A DNA stretch of 64,000 nt from Amaurobius ferox (GCA_951213105.1 OX578149.1:3757606-3821605); one strand, 5' to 3'; shown: positions 51,001-61,655, counted from the stretch's first letter. Translations and numbers: made by a program. The notes: a model not told the origin generated them from the letters alone.

Positions 51001-51593
51001 CTTTCCAGTCAATAATTCTCACAAAATTCTCCTCAGAAACAAGAGTCAAGTCAGGCCATCCTCTGCCAGAATGCGAGAGGAAGGTCGGACCCGAGTCAAC
51101 CTTATTACAAACTGAAAAACCATTCTGATTACAAAACTCCAAAACTTTTCTCCCCCTAGAATCCTCGAAGCCATATCCCCATTCACGAGACCTGGAATTA
51201 AAATCACCCTGTAGGAGGAAACCCCCCCTCTGGAAATCTACTCTATTGAGTTCATCAAGGAGGGAGTCAATTTCCTCCCGAGGGGGAAAATAAATACCAC
51301 CCAACTTTAAATTAAAACCTTTCATAATTTCTAAGTCAATAAACACAGTTGATAAAGTATTAAACATAAAATTAAATTTTAAAACAGAATTACAAATCAC
51401 AACAAGTGATTTCTTAGAAACCGAGGAGAAATGAGGGAGGCTAAACGGAGGAGGGGGAAATCCCCCTCCAGCCAAGGGAGGTTCCTGCAAAAACAAAACA
51501 TCAACTTTACACTATAAAGCAAACACAAATGCATAATTATATGCAGCATGAGAGCGATTAACATTAATTTGTAGAAATTTAAGCACTATAGTC
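48068..51593 (-). pseudogene. LINE ORF2: endonuclease, reverse transcriptase, RNase H
   Basis: The frame overlaps the end of ORF1 (no ATG seen) and begins VLKFLQINVNRSHAAYNYA, the start of an exonuclease-endonuclease-phosphatase domain. A TAG at 51514-51512 interrupts it; the rest is open for 1142 codons. Positions counted from the longest open stretch: QEPP at the start, LLQGDFNSRSREWG (~95), LSDHKFVGF (~173); RT blocks AFDRMDW (~543), GSPQGSVVAP (~595) and FADDLAVFV (~632, catalytic Asp pair); RNase H IYTDGSKMG (~868), IFTDSLSSL (~930), ELADEYAKA; and a C-terminal Cys-x-Cys...His...Cys (~1071). It would nick DNA and copy its RNA by target-primed reverse transcription. Apart from the one stop, and short read-through is conceivable, it looks recently active. 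Confidence 0.88.
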
Positions 51594-53396
51594 AATAGTT
51601 CTAGCCATTAACCTTACTTGGTGCTGGTAAGAAAAACAATTTCTGTCACAACATGAATGATTTACCTTAAAGTTAGTCCTTTTTTCCTGGTTACTGAGAA
51701 CACAGTTCCTACAACTGGGAGACACATTACATTTCCCAACATGCTTAGCCCCACATATTAAACATCTGGGGTCCTCCTTGCAATTACCCGAAGTGTGCCC
51801 CAAAAGGCCACACTTCCTACAATGCTTAACACTAAAAAATTCTCGAGCAAATGCTCTTCCCCAATCAACATAAAAATATCCTACCCTCTTCATAACACCA
51901 TATACCCGTGAATCTACCATCGCAACCCAATGGTTACCGGTCTTTCCCTTAATTTTAAACTCAACTACAATACTATCCTTAGTACACACATTGTTCAACC
52001 TAATAAGCATCTCCTAAACCTGAGCCTTATCATAAGCTGAATCCAAATTTGTAAAGATCAGTCTTGGTTTCCTTCTTTTAGGACTATACACCTCAAAATT
52101 CTTTTTAACTTCTTCATTTTTATTCAATTGACTAGCTATCAACTCAAGATCCTTCGGGGACGGGGTCTCAATAACCAGGCCTCCCCCACTAATAGACTTA
52201 ATTCCATTGACCCGAGTACAATTACCTTTAATATCAACAGCATTACAAACCACTTTACGACTATCCTCAAAGGAACCTTCCCCCTTAGGTTTTACAAGTA
52301 ACACACATTTCACAGATCCGGGACAAAAGCCGGGCTCCCCGACCCCAGCACCAACAGCTTCCGCATAAGAAAGTTTTTCCTCGGCACCAAAAGTACCGTC
52401 AGTAACCCCCACAGCATGTACTGCCCTTTCCAAAGTACCTTGCATTCCTTTACAAAACTTCTCTATAAAATCCCTGCTTTCCAAGTATTTCCCCTTCAGA
52501 AGGGTATGCTCATTTACCAACTGTTGGTAAGCAGCCTCTAGACCAGAAACTCGTTCCAGTCCAGCCGGCAGGGACGACCTTTTCCCCAAGGCCAGGGCAT
52601 ACCTAGCCGACCCAGCTCTTTCCAATTCCAATTCATATTTACAATGGTTAAAATTATTTTTACTAGTTTCCAGGAGGGAACGAAGACCAGCAATCTCCTC
52701 CTCTAAAACAAAGACCCTTGAGTCATCCAGTCCAGAAACCACTTGACTATTCATGTCAAACTTAAGATGCTCAAGCTCCTCCCTAATAAGCTTTAATTCC
52801 TGTTTTTTACCTTCTAGCTTATCACTGAGTTCTTTATTAGCCTCCACCAAAACAACCCTATCAGCTTCAATACCTCCCCCAATCTCAATACCAGTCATAC
52901 ACTCCAAAGTGATACCAGAGGTTTCCACCTGTCCAACAACTCCCGATTTGGCCGAAACCATCTCTCGAAGGGAAATCACCTGGTCCCTGCAACTCTGTAG
53001 TTCACCAAACACCTCCTGAAAATGGCGCTCCTTCTCATCTAGACAATCCCTTAATCGGTCAATCTCTTCTCTAGCACCTATTAATTCATCTAAGTCCGAG
53101 GGAGCAACACCCCAGCATTTCCCTTCCCCAAAACCAGCAAGTTCTTGAGGATCTCTACACCCATAAACATCACAAATGATGGCAACCAAGGGGGCAAAAA
53201 AGGTATTAACCAACTGAGCCCTATTATTCTTAGTATATTTTAAGTCCTTCTTTAATATAAATGTCCTAAGATCGACCAGCAAATCATGCGTACTTACTAA
53301 GGGATGAGACACTCCCCAAGGGGAGGTACCACCTCCAGGTGGAGATTTATCACGGACCAACACAATCAAATCATCAATTGCCTCAGGATTAGACAT
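51579..53396 (-). pseudogene. LINE ORF1: gag-like protein with coiled coils and zinc knuckles
   Basis: Started at the ATG at 53396 (MSNPEAIDDL); the open frame extends upstream without ATG. The first ~350 residues carry charged heptad-like segments such as EEIDRLRDCLDEKERHFQE and ELKLIREELEHLKF, probably coiled coil for multimerisation. The C-terminal part has CRKCGLLGHTSGNC (CX2CX4HX4C), CLICGAKHVGKC and a third Cys/His cluster, typical gag-like RNA-binding knuckles. A single TAG at 52016-52014 splits the frame; the frame then continues unchanged to the TAA at 51579. Length is about 605 codons in total. ORF2 follows with an overlap of a few codons. Confidence 0.85.
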
Positions 53397-54303
53397 TTTA
53401 CCCAAATACAAACCAAACCAACAATTTAGAGAAACCAACCACAACTCAGGGGATCACAAAGCAATATGACGTCACACAAATTATATAATAAATTCAAATA
53501 ATACAAAATATTATAAATTATATAAATACATTAATATCAATTTCATAAATTAACCCTCTAAAACATATATCATACTCTCAATACTCAATAAACAATTACT
53601 CCAAATCTGAATACAACTTGGTAAAGTAAATGGTAAGTAAATAATCTAAATCAAAAATATTAAAGTGTCAAAGTCACAAAGACAGTATGCCAGGTTGGAA
53701 GGTCGGCCAACATCCCAAAAAGTAACTGCACCGGGTCGGGAAGCCGGTCCGAGTCTTAAATTCAAAGTTTAGGGAAGTCACAAGGCAATACAGTAGAGTA
53801 CTCAGAAGTGACGTCAACGCCCCAGTGTTTATAATATTCCAATTCTGAAGTCAGACAACTCCAAATCAACGTTAACTAGTGCCAAGTCACTAATTGTTAA
53901 ATAGAAGCGGCACAAAGCACAACCATCACACAGAAGAAGAAAAAGCAATGCCGTCACAAACTTTTCAGCAATTCATATATATTTTTCCATATTGACTACA
54001 AGATTCAAACTTTAATACATAGTCCCATTTATATATAGGTATACATCCTTATTATTCCTATATTTTTAAACCATGTAGAATTAGAGTAACTCAAAAAGCT
54101 GCCCCGCAGCAAGTCATGAAGAGAGCAATTACGTCGAAACCAGTCACAAATGGATGTAATTAACTGACCCAATATGTACTTCCTAATTTTTCTGATTTTT
54201 TACTACTATCAACAAATCATACAGAGCAATACTTCTTTCAATATATCAATCATAAAACTTCAAAATCCAAAAGAAAAATATCAATTCGGTTTGAACTACG
54301 AAG
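53397..54303 (-). promoter_or_regulatory. LINE 5' untranslated region (internal promoter expected)
   Basis: About 0.9 kb lies between the inferred 5' end (next to the target duplication at 54304) and the ORF1 ATG. LINEs of this kind start transcription at their own first base. I see no TATA box at the tip, and specific promoter motifs were not identified. Confidence 0.45.
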
Positions 54304-54360
54304 AGTATTTACGGATTGTAATTGTGCCGAATTTCATTCAAATTACACACACACACAGAC

Positions 54361-54421
54361 TCCCGGCCGTCCAACTGGTTACTCTAAGTCCTCTGGACGA
54401 GTCGGACGGTCTGGGTCTTCA
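54361..54421 (+). mobile_element. Hairpin-only mini-retroposon (61 bp), first of two
   Basis: It begins TCCCGGCCGTCC and ends GGACGGTCTGGGTCTTCA. It is flanked by exact 14-bp repeats ACACACACACAGAC (54347-54360 and 54422-54435). The inner stem is GTCC/GGAC; an apical GTCC-TCT-GGAC mini-stem lies in the loop. The paralogous family X site at 17.0 kb (CACACACACACAGACATCAC) lacks the insertion. Confidence 0.75.
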
Positions 54422-54435
54422 ACACACACACAGAC

Positions 54436-54497
54436 CCTCCCGGCCACTCAAACTGCTGCTGGAAACCCTTGGGTCAGCCGAGTGGTCTGGGACTTCA
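54436..54497 (+). mobile_element. Hairpin-only mini-retroposon (62 bp), second of two
   Basis: It begins CCTCCCGGCCACTC and ends GAGTGGTCTGGGACTTCA, followed by a third copy of the 14-bp ACACACACACAGAC (54498-54511). The inner stem is ACTC/GAGT; the apical mini-stem is ACCC/GGGT. It has the same boundaries as the copies at 108 and 54361 but a different stem sequence, so it is not a local duplication of its neighbour. Confidence 0.75.
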
Positions 54498-54511
54498 ACA
54501 CACACACAGAC

Positions 54512-54640
54512 ATCACCTCAAAAAAGTTCGATTCGTGTTCAGAGATGCTTGAAACGTGCTCTCCCTTCGAAAACTCGACCCCGTCCCAATACTTTCCTTA
54601 TGCATTATATTATGTATGTAAGGAAAGCAATAGAGCTGTG
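54512..54640. repeat. Family X copy, right end
   Basis: It matches 17.01-17.13 kb (GATGCTTGAAACGTGCTCTC, CTCGACCCCGTC, ATACTTTCCTTATGCATTAT) and ends with the inverted tip GTAAGGAAAGCAATA. Confidence 0.65.
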
Positions 54641-55630
54641 AGTGAACTGAAAGTCACAATGTTTCGAAAATTATTAATTTGATATCTACTGCAGTTCCGA
54701 TTCCGGCGTATTTAGGTTTGATCGGGGGTATAACCGTGTTACGTCCTATACGCGCGCTATTTAAGATTAAACGACTGACCTGGGTCTAAAATAAGCGCCC
54801 GCTATTTGAATACTACATTTACAGATAACACCACCCAATTTCCAAACCTCCCTTCCTTTCGATCCAAATCTCCACCGCAACAGTGGAAAACAAAAATCAA
54901 TCAATCGATTAATAAAATAAACAGAACGGAATCCTTTCCAGTGGGACAATAATTTACAATTAATTCACTTTTATTTTTATTATATATATATATTATTTGA
55001 AATAAATGAAAAATAATTTTCTCTAAATAAACATTTTCCTCCATTTGACGCAGAGCCAGTGGCAGCGCCTTTCTTTTTACTTTCCCTGCAATACAGGGTA
55101 ACGTATAGGGAAAGTTTTGGAATCATGCCGTAAATCGCAATTCGAGTTTTCGACGGATCGACATGTTTCGGGACCTTCAGAACACGAAAAAAATATTTTT
55201 AGCGTGACGTCTGTGTGTGTGTGTGTATCTGTCTGTCTGTGCAATGTATGTATCCACTTGAACTCAAGAACGAATGAACAGAATTTCATAAAATTTTATA
55301 GATAAGTCACTTGAAAATGACCTTGGTGCTGATTAGATTTTGGTACGATTCGGTATAAAAAACATACTTTTTTTTGTGAAATGGCTCTAGAAAATTGTCC
55401 AAATCTAATATAAAAGACTACGTATGTTTAAATGCACCCACTAAATGCTTATTTTATATGTAGTTTTTGACGATAAAAAGAATAAGACTCATCCCATGAC
55501 TCAGGACTAGCCGTTCTCGAGATATTTTAGTTCGTTCGCATTTTTGCTACTCCGGTTTGGAGAATACGTTCAATTACCCAATGAAAACGAAAGCTGAATG
55601 AGAAGTACGAATTCAGTTTAATTTCAATTA

Positions 55631-57014
55631 CACTGCTTACAACTGAAATCGCAACACCATAAAGTTGTAGGTCTAGTTTTATGTAAATCAGGCAATGGAA
55701 ACAGCAAGGCGAGATACGCAAATAATCACAATTTCGTTACGCATAGTGACGTAACACCTTGCCGAGCAGCATAAAAGCGTCAGGTCAAGGAAGATCGACA
55801 TCACAGCTAAATTGTAGCGTCATTGGTTTCAGGTTGTAAAATCGTCACAGTATGCCATCGAAGTACCGCATACGTTCAGTTGTCGTCAGCGGAACGGCAG
55901 CAAATCCTTGCTTTACGTGAGGATGGACCGCTCCCTCGGAGGATCGCTGAACTATTGGGTCGGGATGCGAGCACAGTTCGACGGTGTGTGTTACGGTTCG
56001 TGAGAGACAACGCAATGACACGAAGATCAGCTAGTGGAGCTTCCAGGTGTACCACACCACGTGAAGATCGTATGCTTCTGAGAAGCGTTGCGCGGGAGCC
56101 GTTCACCACAGCAACCGTGTTACAACGGCATTTATCCCACACTACAGTAACGTGGTTTCGACGCAAACAATTCAAAACCGTTTGCATGGCGCAGGACTCC
56201 GAGGTAGACGACCTTTACGACACCTACCGTTTCAAATTCTTCACCGGTTACGTTGCCTCCAGTGGTGTCAAATGAGACGCAAATTGGCCGACAGAATAGC
56301 GAAACATTCTGTTCACGGATGAATCACGATTCTGTTTTGGCATGCCAGATGGCCGTACTCGCGTACGGCGGAGCTTTCAACAACGCCACCAGGAAGCTTT
56401 TTCTATCAGTCGCCACACAGCCCTCCTAACTGGTACCATAGTTTGGGATGGTATAATATTGGGTGGATGAACACATTTGGTCCACGTTTCTGGCAGTATC
56501 ACGGCATAACGATACATCGCTGACACTGTGAGACCTGTGGTACAGCCATATCTGTCAACCAGGCCTGGACTGCTTTTTCAGCAGGATAATGCCAGGCCAC
56601 ATACTGCACAGGTAACTATGAATAGTCTACAAGGTTTCGATATCCTGCCTTGGTCAGCATATTTTCCGGATGTGTCGCCTATTGAGCCTATCTGGGACAT
56701 CATGGGTCGCCGATTAAGAGAACTTCCAATTCCGACAAACCATGTTCAGTAACAAGCCCAATTGCATGCTGTGGGGAATGCCATCCCTCAGTACATCATT
56801 GACCATCTCATTGAAGGGATGCCTCGTCGTATTCAATCCTGCATAGCCTCTCGCGGTGGGCCTATTCCATATGGATCTAATGTCAATAAAATTCCATGCT
56901 TTCATTTTCCAGGTATGATTTTTTTTATCATTTGCACATCTCCATGTTACAATTCTATTCTGTAAATTTCATAAGGATACATCCATGGTGTTGCGATTTC
57001 AGTTGTGAGCAGTG
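55631..57014 (+). mobile_element. Tc1/mariner element with complete ends
   Basis: The ends CACTGCTTACAACTGAAATC and, inverted, CACTGCTCACAACTGAAATC extend to ~29 bp (GCAACACCAT). A TA dinucleotide flanks each side (55629-55630 and 57015-57016), the expected target duplication. Length is 1384 bp, usual for Tc1-like elements. Confidence 0.9.
55852..56880 (+). pseudogene. Tc1-like transposase, decayed
   Basis: An ATG at 55852 opens MPSKYRIRSV. After an early frameshift the main frame reads QLSSAERQQILALREDG, IAELLGRDASTVRRCV (helix-turn-helix), FTDESRF (first Asp), FQQDNARPHTA (second Asp) and SPIEPIWDIMGRRL (Glu), then RIQSCIASRGGPIPY. By my count 32 residues lie between the second Asp and the Glu, against 34 in canonical Tc1. 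Stops at 56273 (TGA) and several later points (TAG, TGA, TAA), all in the same frame, show decay mainly by point mutation. It would have cut and pasted the element at TA sites. Confidence 0.88.
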
Positions 57015-57635
57015 TAATTATGTGTGTATTTTAGTGCCATTAATCTCAATTTAATGATGTATTAAAATAAAGAGAAAATGAATTGGAAGTCATGTGCTGG
57101 TCACATCAGAATGTTTCCATTAAGCATCATTAGGGATTTTCAGGGGGAGACAATCTCTTTCTGTCTACCCACGGTTAGAGAGAGATTCTGTAAATGATAC
57201 CGGAAGAAAATGCGCGCGATTTTTACACGATCTACGTACAGTTTAATAGAAGTGTCTTTTGAGCTACCAGGAAGGCATAGTGTCATACTTTTTATGTCAA
57301 ATTCTACAAATCGAGCAGTTCTTCAAACCCTTTGGAATATTCATTTTTGGTTTGGTATTTGAAACATTTCTGTCACGTGTGAAAATGTTAACTATTTCCC
57401 CATTTTCAAGACATTTTAGCGTCTTACTGTAAAAATATCATAGAGTAACATAAATCTCCCCCCCCCCCTCTCCACGAAAAAGAATATTGGCAAAAACTGA
57501 AATGATTAATATTCCAGTTGTGCTCATGTTTTGGTGGTAAAAATGCGAAAGTTTTTTCCGGAAATCTGAAGTGTTTCAATGTGATTTTTATTCATACAAA
57601 TCTATAAATACATTCAGATCAGACAATGTTTATAT

Positions 57636-57926
57636 GGGGTGGGATAGACCAGTAGTTAGAGCGCGGGAATGACACTCGAACGACCTCAGTTCTATTACCG
57701 CATCTGCTTAAAATGCCCCCGTGTTCACGCGGTATACGGGCATACGTTAAATATAGGGTGGATCCGGAAGTCCTTCCGAGTGGTTGGTGTTAAGGGAAAG
57801 AGGTAACGGTCCCTGTGGATGCCGCCCCCTACTGAGTCTCGGTTTAAATTGAGTAGCACTTCTCGGCCATCCAAATAGATGCCTTACACCTTAAGGTAGG
57901 TCGGGCGGTCTAGGTCGAAAAAGAAG
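57636..57926 (+). mobile_element. tRNA-headed SINE with the same body as the 5S SINEs
   Basis: The head GGGATAGACCAGTAGTTAGA, continuing GCGCGGGAATGACACTCGAA, resembles a tRNA with an A-box-like segment; the B box is degenerate (CAGTTCTATTAC). The body has GGAAGTCCTTCCGAGTGGTT and ACGGTCCCTGTGGATGCC, as in the 5S SINEs. The tail CTCGGCCATCC...GGGCGGTCTAGG (57862-57916) is a decayed hairpin module. Near-identical 13-bp flanks (ACAATGTTTATAT at 57623-57635, ACAGTGTTTATAT at 57927-57939) are the target duplication. Confidence 0.75.
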
Positions 57927-57949
57927 ACAGTGTTTATATTTATTACGTT

Positions 57950-58060
57950 ACCTATATACACAATATAGGGAAAGTACTGTGACGGGGTCGAGAAATCAAG
58001 TTTTTGTAGGAAGAGCACGTTTTAAGCACCCCTGAATTCGAATCGACCTAACTTTAAAAT
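57950..58060 (-). repeat. Family X end fragment
   Basis: Inverted relative to 54.55-54.63 kb: ATAGGGAAAGTACTGTGACG, GGGGTCGAG, GAGCACGTTTTAAGCACCCC. Only the terminal ~110 bp is clear. Confidence 0.5.
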
Positions 58061-58502
58061 GTTGACTTTGAATGGAAAACGCCGTTTGAAATGTGTCGGA
58101 TTCGGCTAAACATTGGGACAACCGTAAAATGACGTTTTGAAATTGAATCCACGACAGAATTAAACAAGGTGAAACATTTTACAGTTTAAGACTATATTTG
58201 AAAAAGAATTCAGCAGTCGAAAGGATAGTTTTCAGATAGGTAAATTCGGAATGAAATGCAGATAGATAAAATTATAGAAATAGGCAGTATCTTACCCCCA
58301 AGCGAAAGTTAAAATGAATTTCAACATTTAAACACTTAATAGAAGAACATACATCAATCTTTCAGATGCTTAACACATTAGAAATGATTCGTTAGATAAT
58401 TATTGCTCCGGAAAGGGGAAAAAAAACTATGAAAAATAACCCATTCTAATTATGAGAATTACAAAAAAAAAAATTTATTTAGTTTTAGTTTTCCAGTTGA
58501 TC

Positions 58503-58597
58503 TACCTCTCTCTCTCTCTTTCTCACATACACACACACACACTAACATATATACACACCAGCATACGTATACACACACACACACACACTCACACAAC
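58503..58597. repeat. CT/CA microsatellite cluster
   Basis: (CT)n followed by (AC)n tracts. The overlapping minus-strand open frame at 58542-58835 is largely a product of the CA repeat and is not called. Confidence 0.8.
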
Positions 58598-58599
58598 TC

Positions 58600-60181
58600 G
58601 TACATAGATGGATATGTTTCCAAAAGTGCACCCAGGAAGTTTTAAAAAAAGAGTCCTTTATACTTCGGTCTTGAATTCGGACCATTTCGGGAAACACTAT
58701 TTTTCCTTCTACGAGAAAGGCGGAAATAGAAATTTCGAAAATATTCAAACCGAATTTATGTCGTAACCCAGTCCATTCTTGTGGAAAGCGCTCATCCAAA
58801 AACTGTAAGATATTGAGTCCATACATTAAAAGCAAAAACTGAACTTTAGATTATAAAAATCTAGGGTTTGAAATCAAACCATTCGATTTAAAATAAAATA
58901 TTTAAAATTCAATGGCTATTTTTCATATTTCGATAAAAAAATGATTCTAAATAAACATTCGAGAATGAGTCTATTACTAAGGAAACTATCTATATATAGT
59001 CAATATACGTATCCATCATAACAGGCGTATGAAGACAAAACTGAGGGTATAAAGTATCCTATTGACGTTGAATAGAAAAAACGCCACGCATATTACGTTA
59101 CTTATTAAAATATTTTTTATATAGATACTTATATTAATATATAGTTCCTACTGTCATTCAAACACGAGAATAACTTTGAGAAGTTCTCTATAAGGAATAA
59201 TCCTCTAAACTGGGTCCAATTCTCTCACTCGCTCACAGGTCTGAGGTTAAAAAGGATGGCTTTTTACGGGATTTTGTTCGTAACTCATTTATTTTAAAAA
59301 TCTCTTCCAAGTCACGCTGTTGAATGACTGAGCCGAGTGCTGGCATTTCAATCCTTTTCATCTAATCTATAATCTATGTGTAAAATGGTGGTACTTCAGG
59401 GCCATAGCCACAAATGAAATTCGAGAGGGGCTGCATTGAAATGATTACATATTTATATTTGTAAGTTAAGAGTTGATTAGGAAAATCCATATAGCTACTA
59501 TAAATCCATATTAATATATAAGAATTGCAATTGATTTTGATATAATCATGAACTAGTAGTAAAGCTGTTCATTCATTAAGAAAAAAATTAGGCCAGTCAA
59601 TGCAGGTTAACACATAATATTTACTCTTAACTACTTTGATTCGCTAATATATAACAGTGAATGCCGCAATAATACAAAATCATCCTAAATACTATTGTCT
59701 ATAATGTATACAATCATTTTTATTAAAATTAAATATTTTTAAATTGAATATGTCAATAAATTTACCATCTGTATAACAACACATTTAGTTAAATTAAAAA
59801 ATCTTTGAAACGAAATAATTTATAAAATTCCATAAAACAATTTTTTATGCAAAATTTGAATGATATGTTGAATGATATTTCACATCACTACTAAGAATTT
59901 AATATTTTTTATCAAGAGGAGGGGGGGGGGCCCTTGTGGTACTCGCGCGTTTGTTGTCGTTCCAAAAGAGCTTCCAAGGCCTTCCAAAAACCTGCATTAC
60001 ATACTCGAATAAAGTAACGACGCACAACAGTGTTTTTGAAGACACTCCTATTGCGGTGTGTGGTTTTGAGCAGTTTGTTTGCTTTTACGAGTAGAATAAC
60101 TGTGAAAAAGGCTTAATGTATAAAATAGCCCCACTAAGGTCTTTGCGAGTGCATGACTGCAGTAATGAAAGCAACCAGGAC
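58600..60181. other. Intergenic stretch, nothing identified
   Basis: AT-rich; a G11 run lies at about 59919. No coding region or repeat boundary that I can support. Confidence 0.
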
Positions 60182-60197
60182 ACACTCATTTGGCAAA

Positions 60198-61120
60198 CCA
60201 ACGCCCCTACCGTGAGGAAAACACAGGTTCTCGTTAGATCACCGAAGTCGACCCTACCGTGAGGAAAACACAGGTTCTCGTTAGATCACCGAAGTCGACC
60301 CTACCGTGAGGAAAACACAGGTTCTCGTTAGATCACCGAAGTCGACCCTACCGTGAGGAAAACACAGGTTCTCGTTAGATCACCGAAGTCGACCCTACCG
60401 TGAGGAAAACACAGGTTCTCGTTAGATCACCGAAGTCGACCCTACCGTGAGGAAAACACAGGTTCTCGTTAGATCACCGAAGTCGACCCTACCGTGAGGA
60501 AAACACAGGTTCTCGTTAGATCACCGAAGTCGACCCTACCGTGAGGAAAACACAGGTTCTCGTTAGATCACCGAAGTCGACCCTACCGTGAGGAAAACAC
60601 AGGTTCTCGTTAGATCACCGAAGTCGACCCTACCGTGAGGAAAACACAGGTTCTCGTTAGATCACCGAAGTCGACCCTACCGTGAGGAAAACACAGGTTC
60701 TCGTTAGATCACCGAAGTCGACCCTACCGTGAGGAAAACACAGGTTCTCGTTAGATCACCGAAGTCGACCCTACCGTGAGGAAAACACAGGTTCTCGTTA
60801 GATCACCGAAGTCAAGCAGCATCGGGCGCGGTTAGTGCTTGTGTGGGAACACCGCTTGCTGTTGGCACATTTTGGGCGCGGTAATCCGGTGGTTTGCACG
60901 CTGCCACAACTGCCGCCGTGTTCGTGCGGAGTACGATCACGTTAAACATGTGGGTCCGTAAGTCCTTCCGAGAGGTTGGTGGTAGGGGAAGGAGGGTACG
61001 GTCCCTGTGGATGCCTTCCCCACTGGGTTCCGGTCTAAATTGGATGGCACTTCCCGACCGTCCAAACGGTTACCATACACCTTTCTGGTAGGTCGGACGG
61101 TCTGGGTCTCAACAACAACA
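60198..61120 (+). mobile_element. 5S rRNA-derived SINE with amplified head
   Basis: The insertion is flanked by an exact 16-bp duplication ACACTCATTTGGCAAA (60182-60197 and 61121-61136). It starts like 5S rRNA (CCAACGCCCCTACCG). It then holds 13 tandem 47-bp units before continuing through GCATCGGGCGCGGTTAGTGC, where about 13 bp of the 5S box C region (GGATGGGTGACCGCC) is missing. The body matches the SINE at 8937-9321. The tail is the intact hairpin CCCGACCGTCC...GGACGGTCTGGG (61053-61111), then CAACAACAAC. Without the 12 extra units it would be ~359 bp. Confidence 0.9.
60205..60815 (+). repeat. 13 x 47-bp tandem array of a 5S rRNA segment
   Basis: Each unit runs from CCCTACCGTGAGG through CAGGTTCTCGTTAGATCACC to GAAGTCGA. 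Successive ACCGAAGTC positions are 60241, 60288 and so on to 60805, a constant 47-bp step. All visible units look identical, which points to recent expansion or homogenisation. The last unit runs into the rest of the 5S head (GAAGTCAAGCAGC). Confidence 0.93.
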
Positions 61121-61136
61121 ACACTCATTTGGCAAA

Positions 61137-61655
61137 ACCTGAAATGTCCTTTGCCCAAAATCAAACCGTGTAGCGTCACCAGAAAAAAGGATGTAACAAA
61201 ATATCTTGTCTCCAATTGTCATTTCTATGAACTTGGGTGGTTTCTGAATTCTGATACGTCTCTGGGGTGCCACTTCTATCACGGAGCTATTCAAATTTTT
61301 AAATAATGTCCCTTTTTAACTATAGGCCAAACGGGTAAATGCCGAGAACTCAAGAAACTTTAGAGTCTGGAGACTCGTTTCCTGGGCTCAATATATCTTT
61401 TTATTTTACTTTAAAATTTTATATAGGGTGGGGGACGCTATAATTTATTTTTGCCTACGGGTTCCAACCAGGATGGGACCCGGGTTGCCCCAATCGCTAT
61501 CGCACAACTCCGCCCTTTCTCGTCACCTCCGATTTTGCTACGGCACTAGAAGCAACATTCAGTTAGGAACATAATTTAGTTGCAAAGTATAAGGTCGGCA
61601 CGTTAAGATTTTTAGAAATCAAATTAAACCTTCCTTAGCCTACTTGGGCAATAAA
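61137..61655. other. Intergenic stretch, nothing identified
   Basis: It contains a short GC-richer piece (GGATGGGACCCGGGTTGCCC near 61472), but no gene seen. Confidence 0.

Larger units (their letters stand above)
47601..54303 (-). mobile_element. Full-length non-LTR retrotransposon (R1/LOA/I-like LINE)
   Basis: This 6.7-kb element ends, on the minus strand, in a 17-base poly(A) tail (T17 at 47601-47617). It is flanked by an exact 14-bp duplication AGTATTTACGGATT at 47587-47600 and 54304-54317. Joining the flanks restores an uninterrupted family X sequence, like the paralogue at 16.91 kb (CTTCCAGTGTTTACGGATTG). It holds a 5' UTR (54303-53397), a gag-like ORF1, an ORF2 polyprotein and a 3' UTR of ~450 nt that closes with the hairpin module. 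The combination of zinc-knuckle ORF1, apurinic-type endonuclease, RT and RNase H fits the R1/LOA/I-type groups; I cannot fix the clade. Confidence 0.9.
55080..57105. repeat. Family X copy split by a Tc1 element
   Basis: The left part 55080-55630 (CTTTCCCTGCAATACAGGGT, GTTTTCGACGGATCG, CGTGACGTCTGTGTG) and the right part 57017-57105 (ending GGAAGTCATGTGCTGGTCAC) parallel the copy at 24.54-26.05 kb. The Tc1 element sits between them. Confidence 0.55.

Noticed and set aside
60205..60815. CRISPR-like array
   Set aside because: Regular 47-bp repeats but no unique spacers; the unit is a 5S rRNA segment in a SINE of an animal genome.
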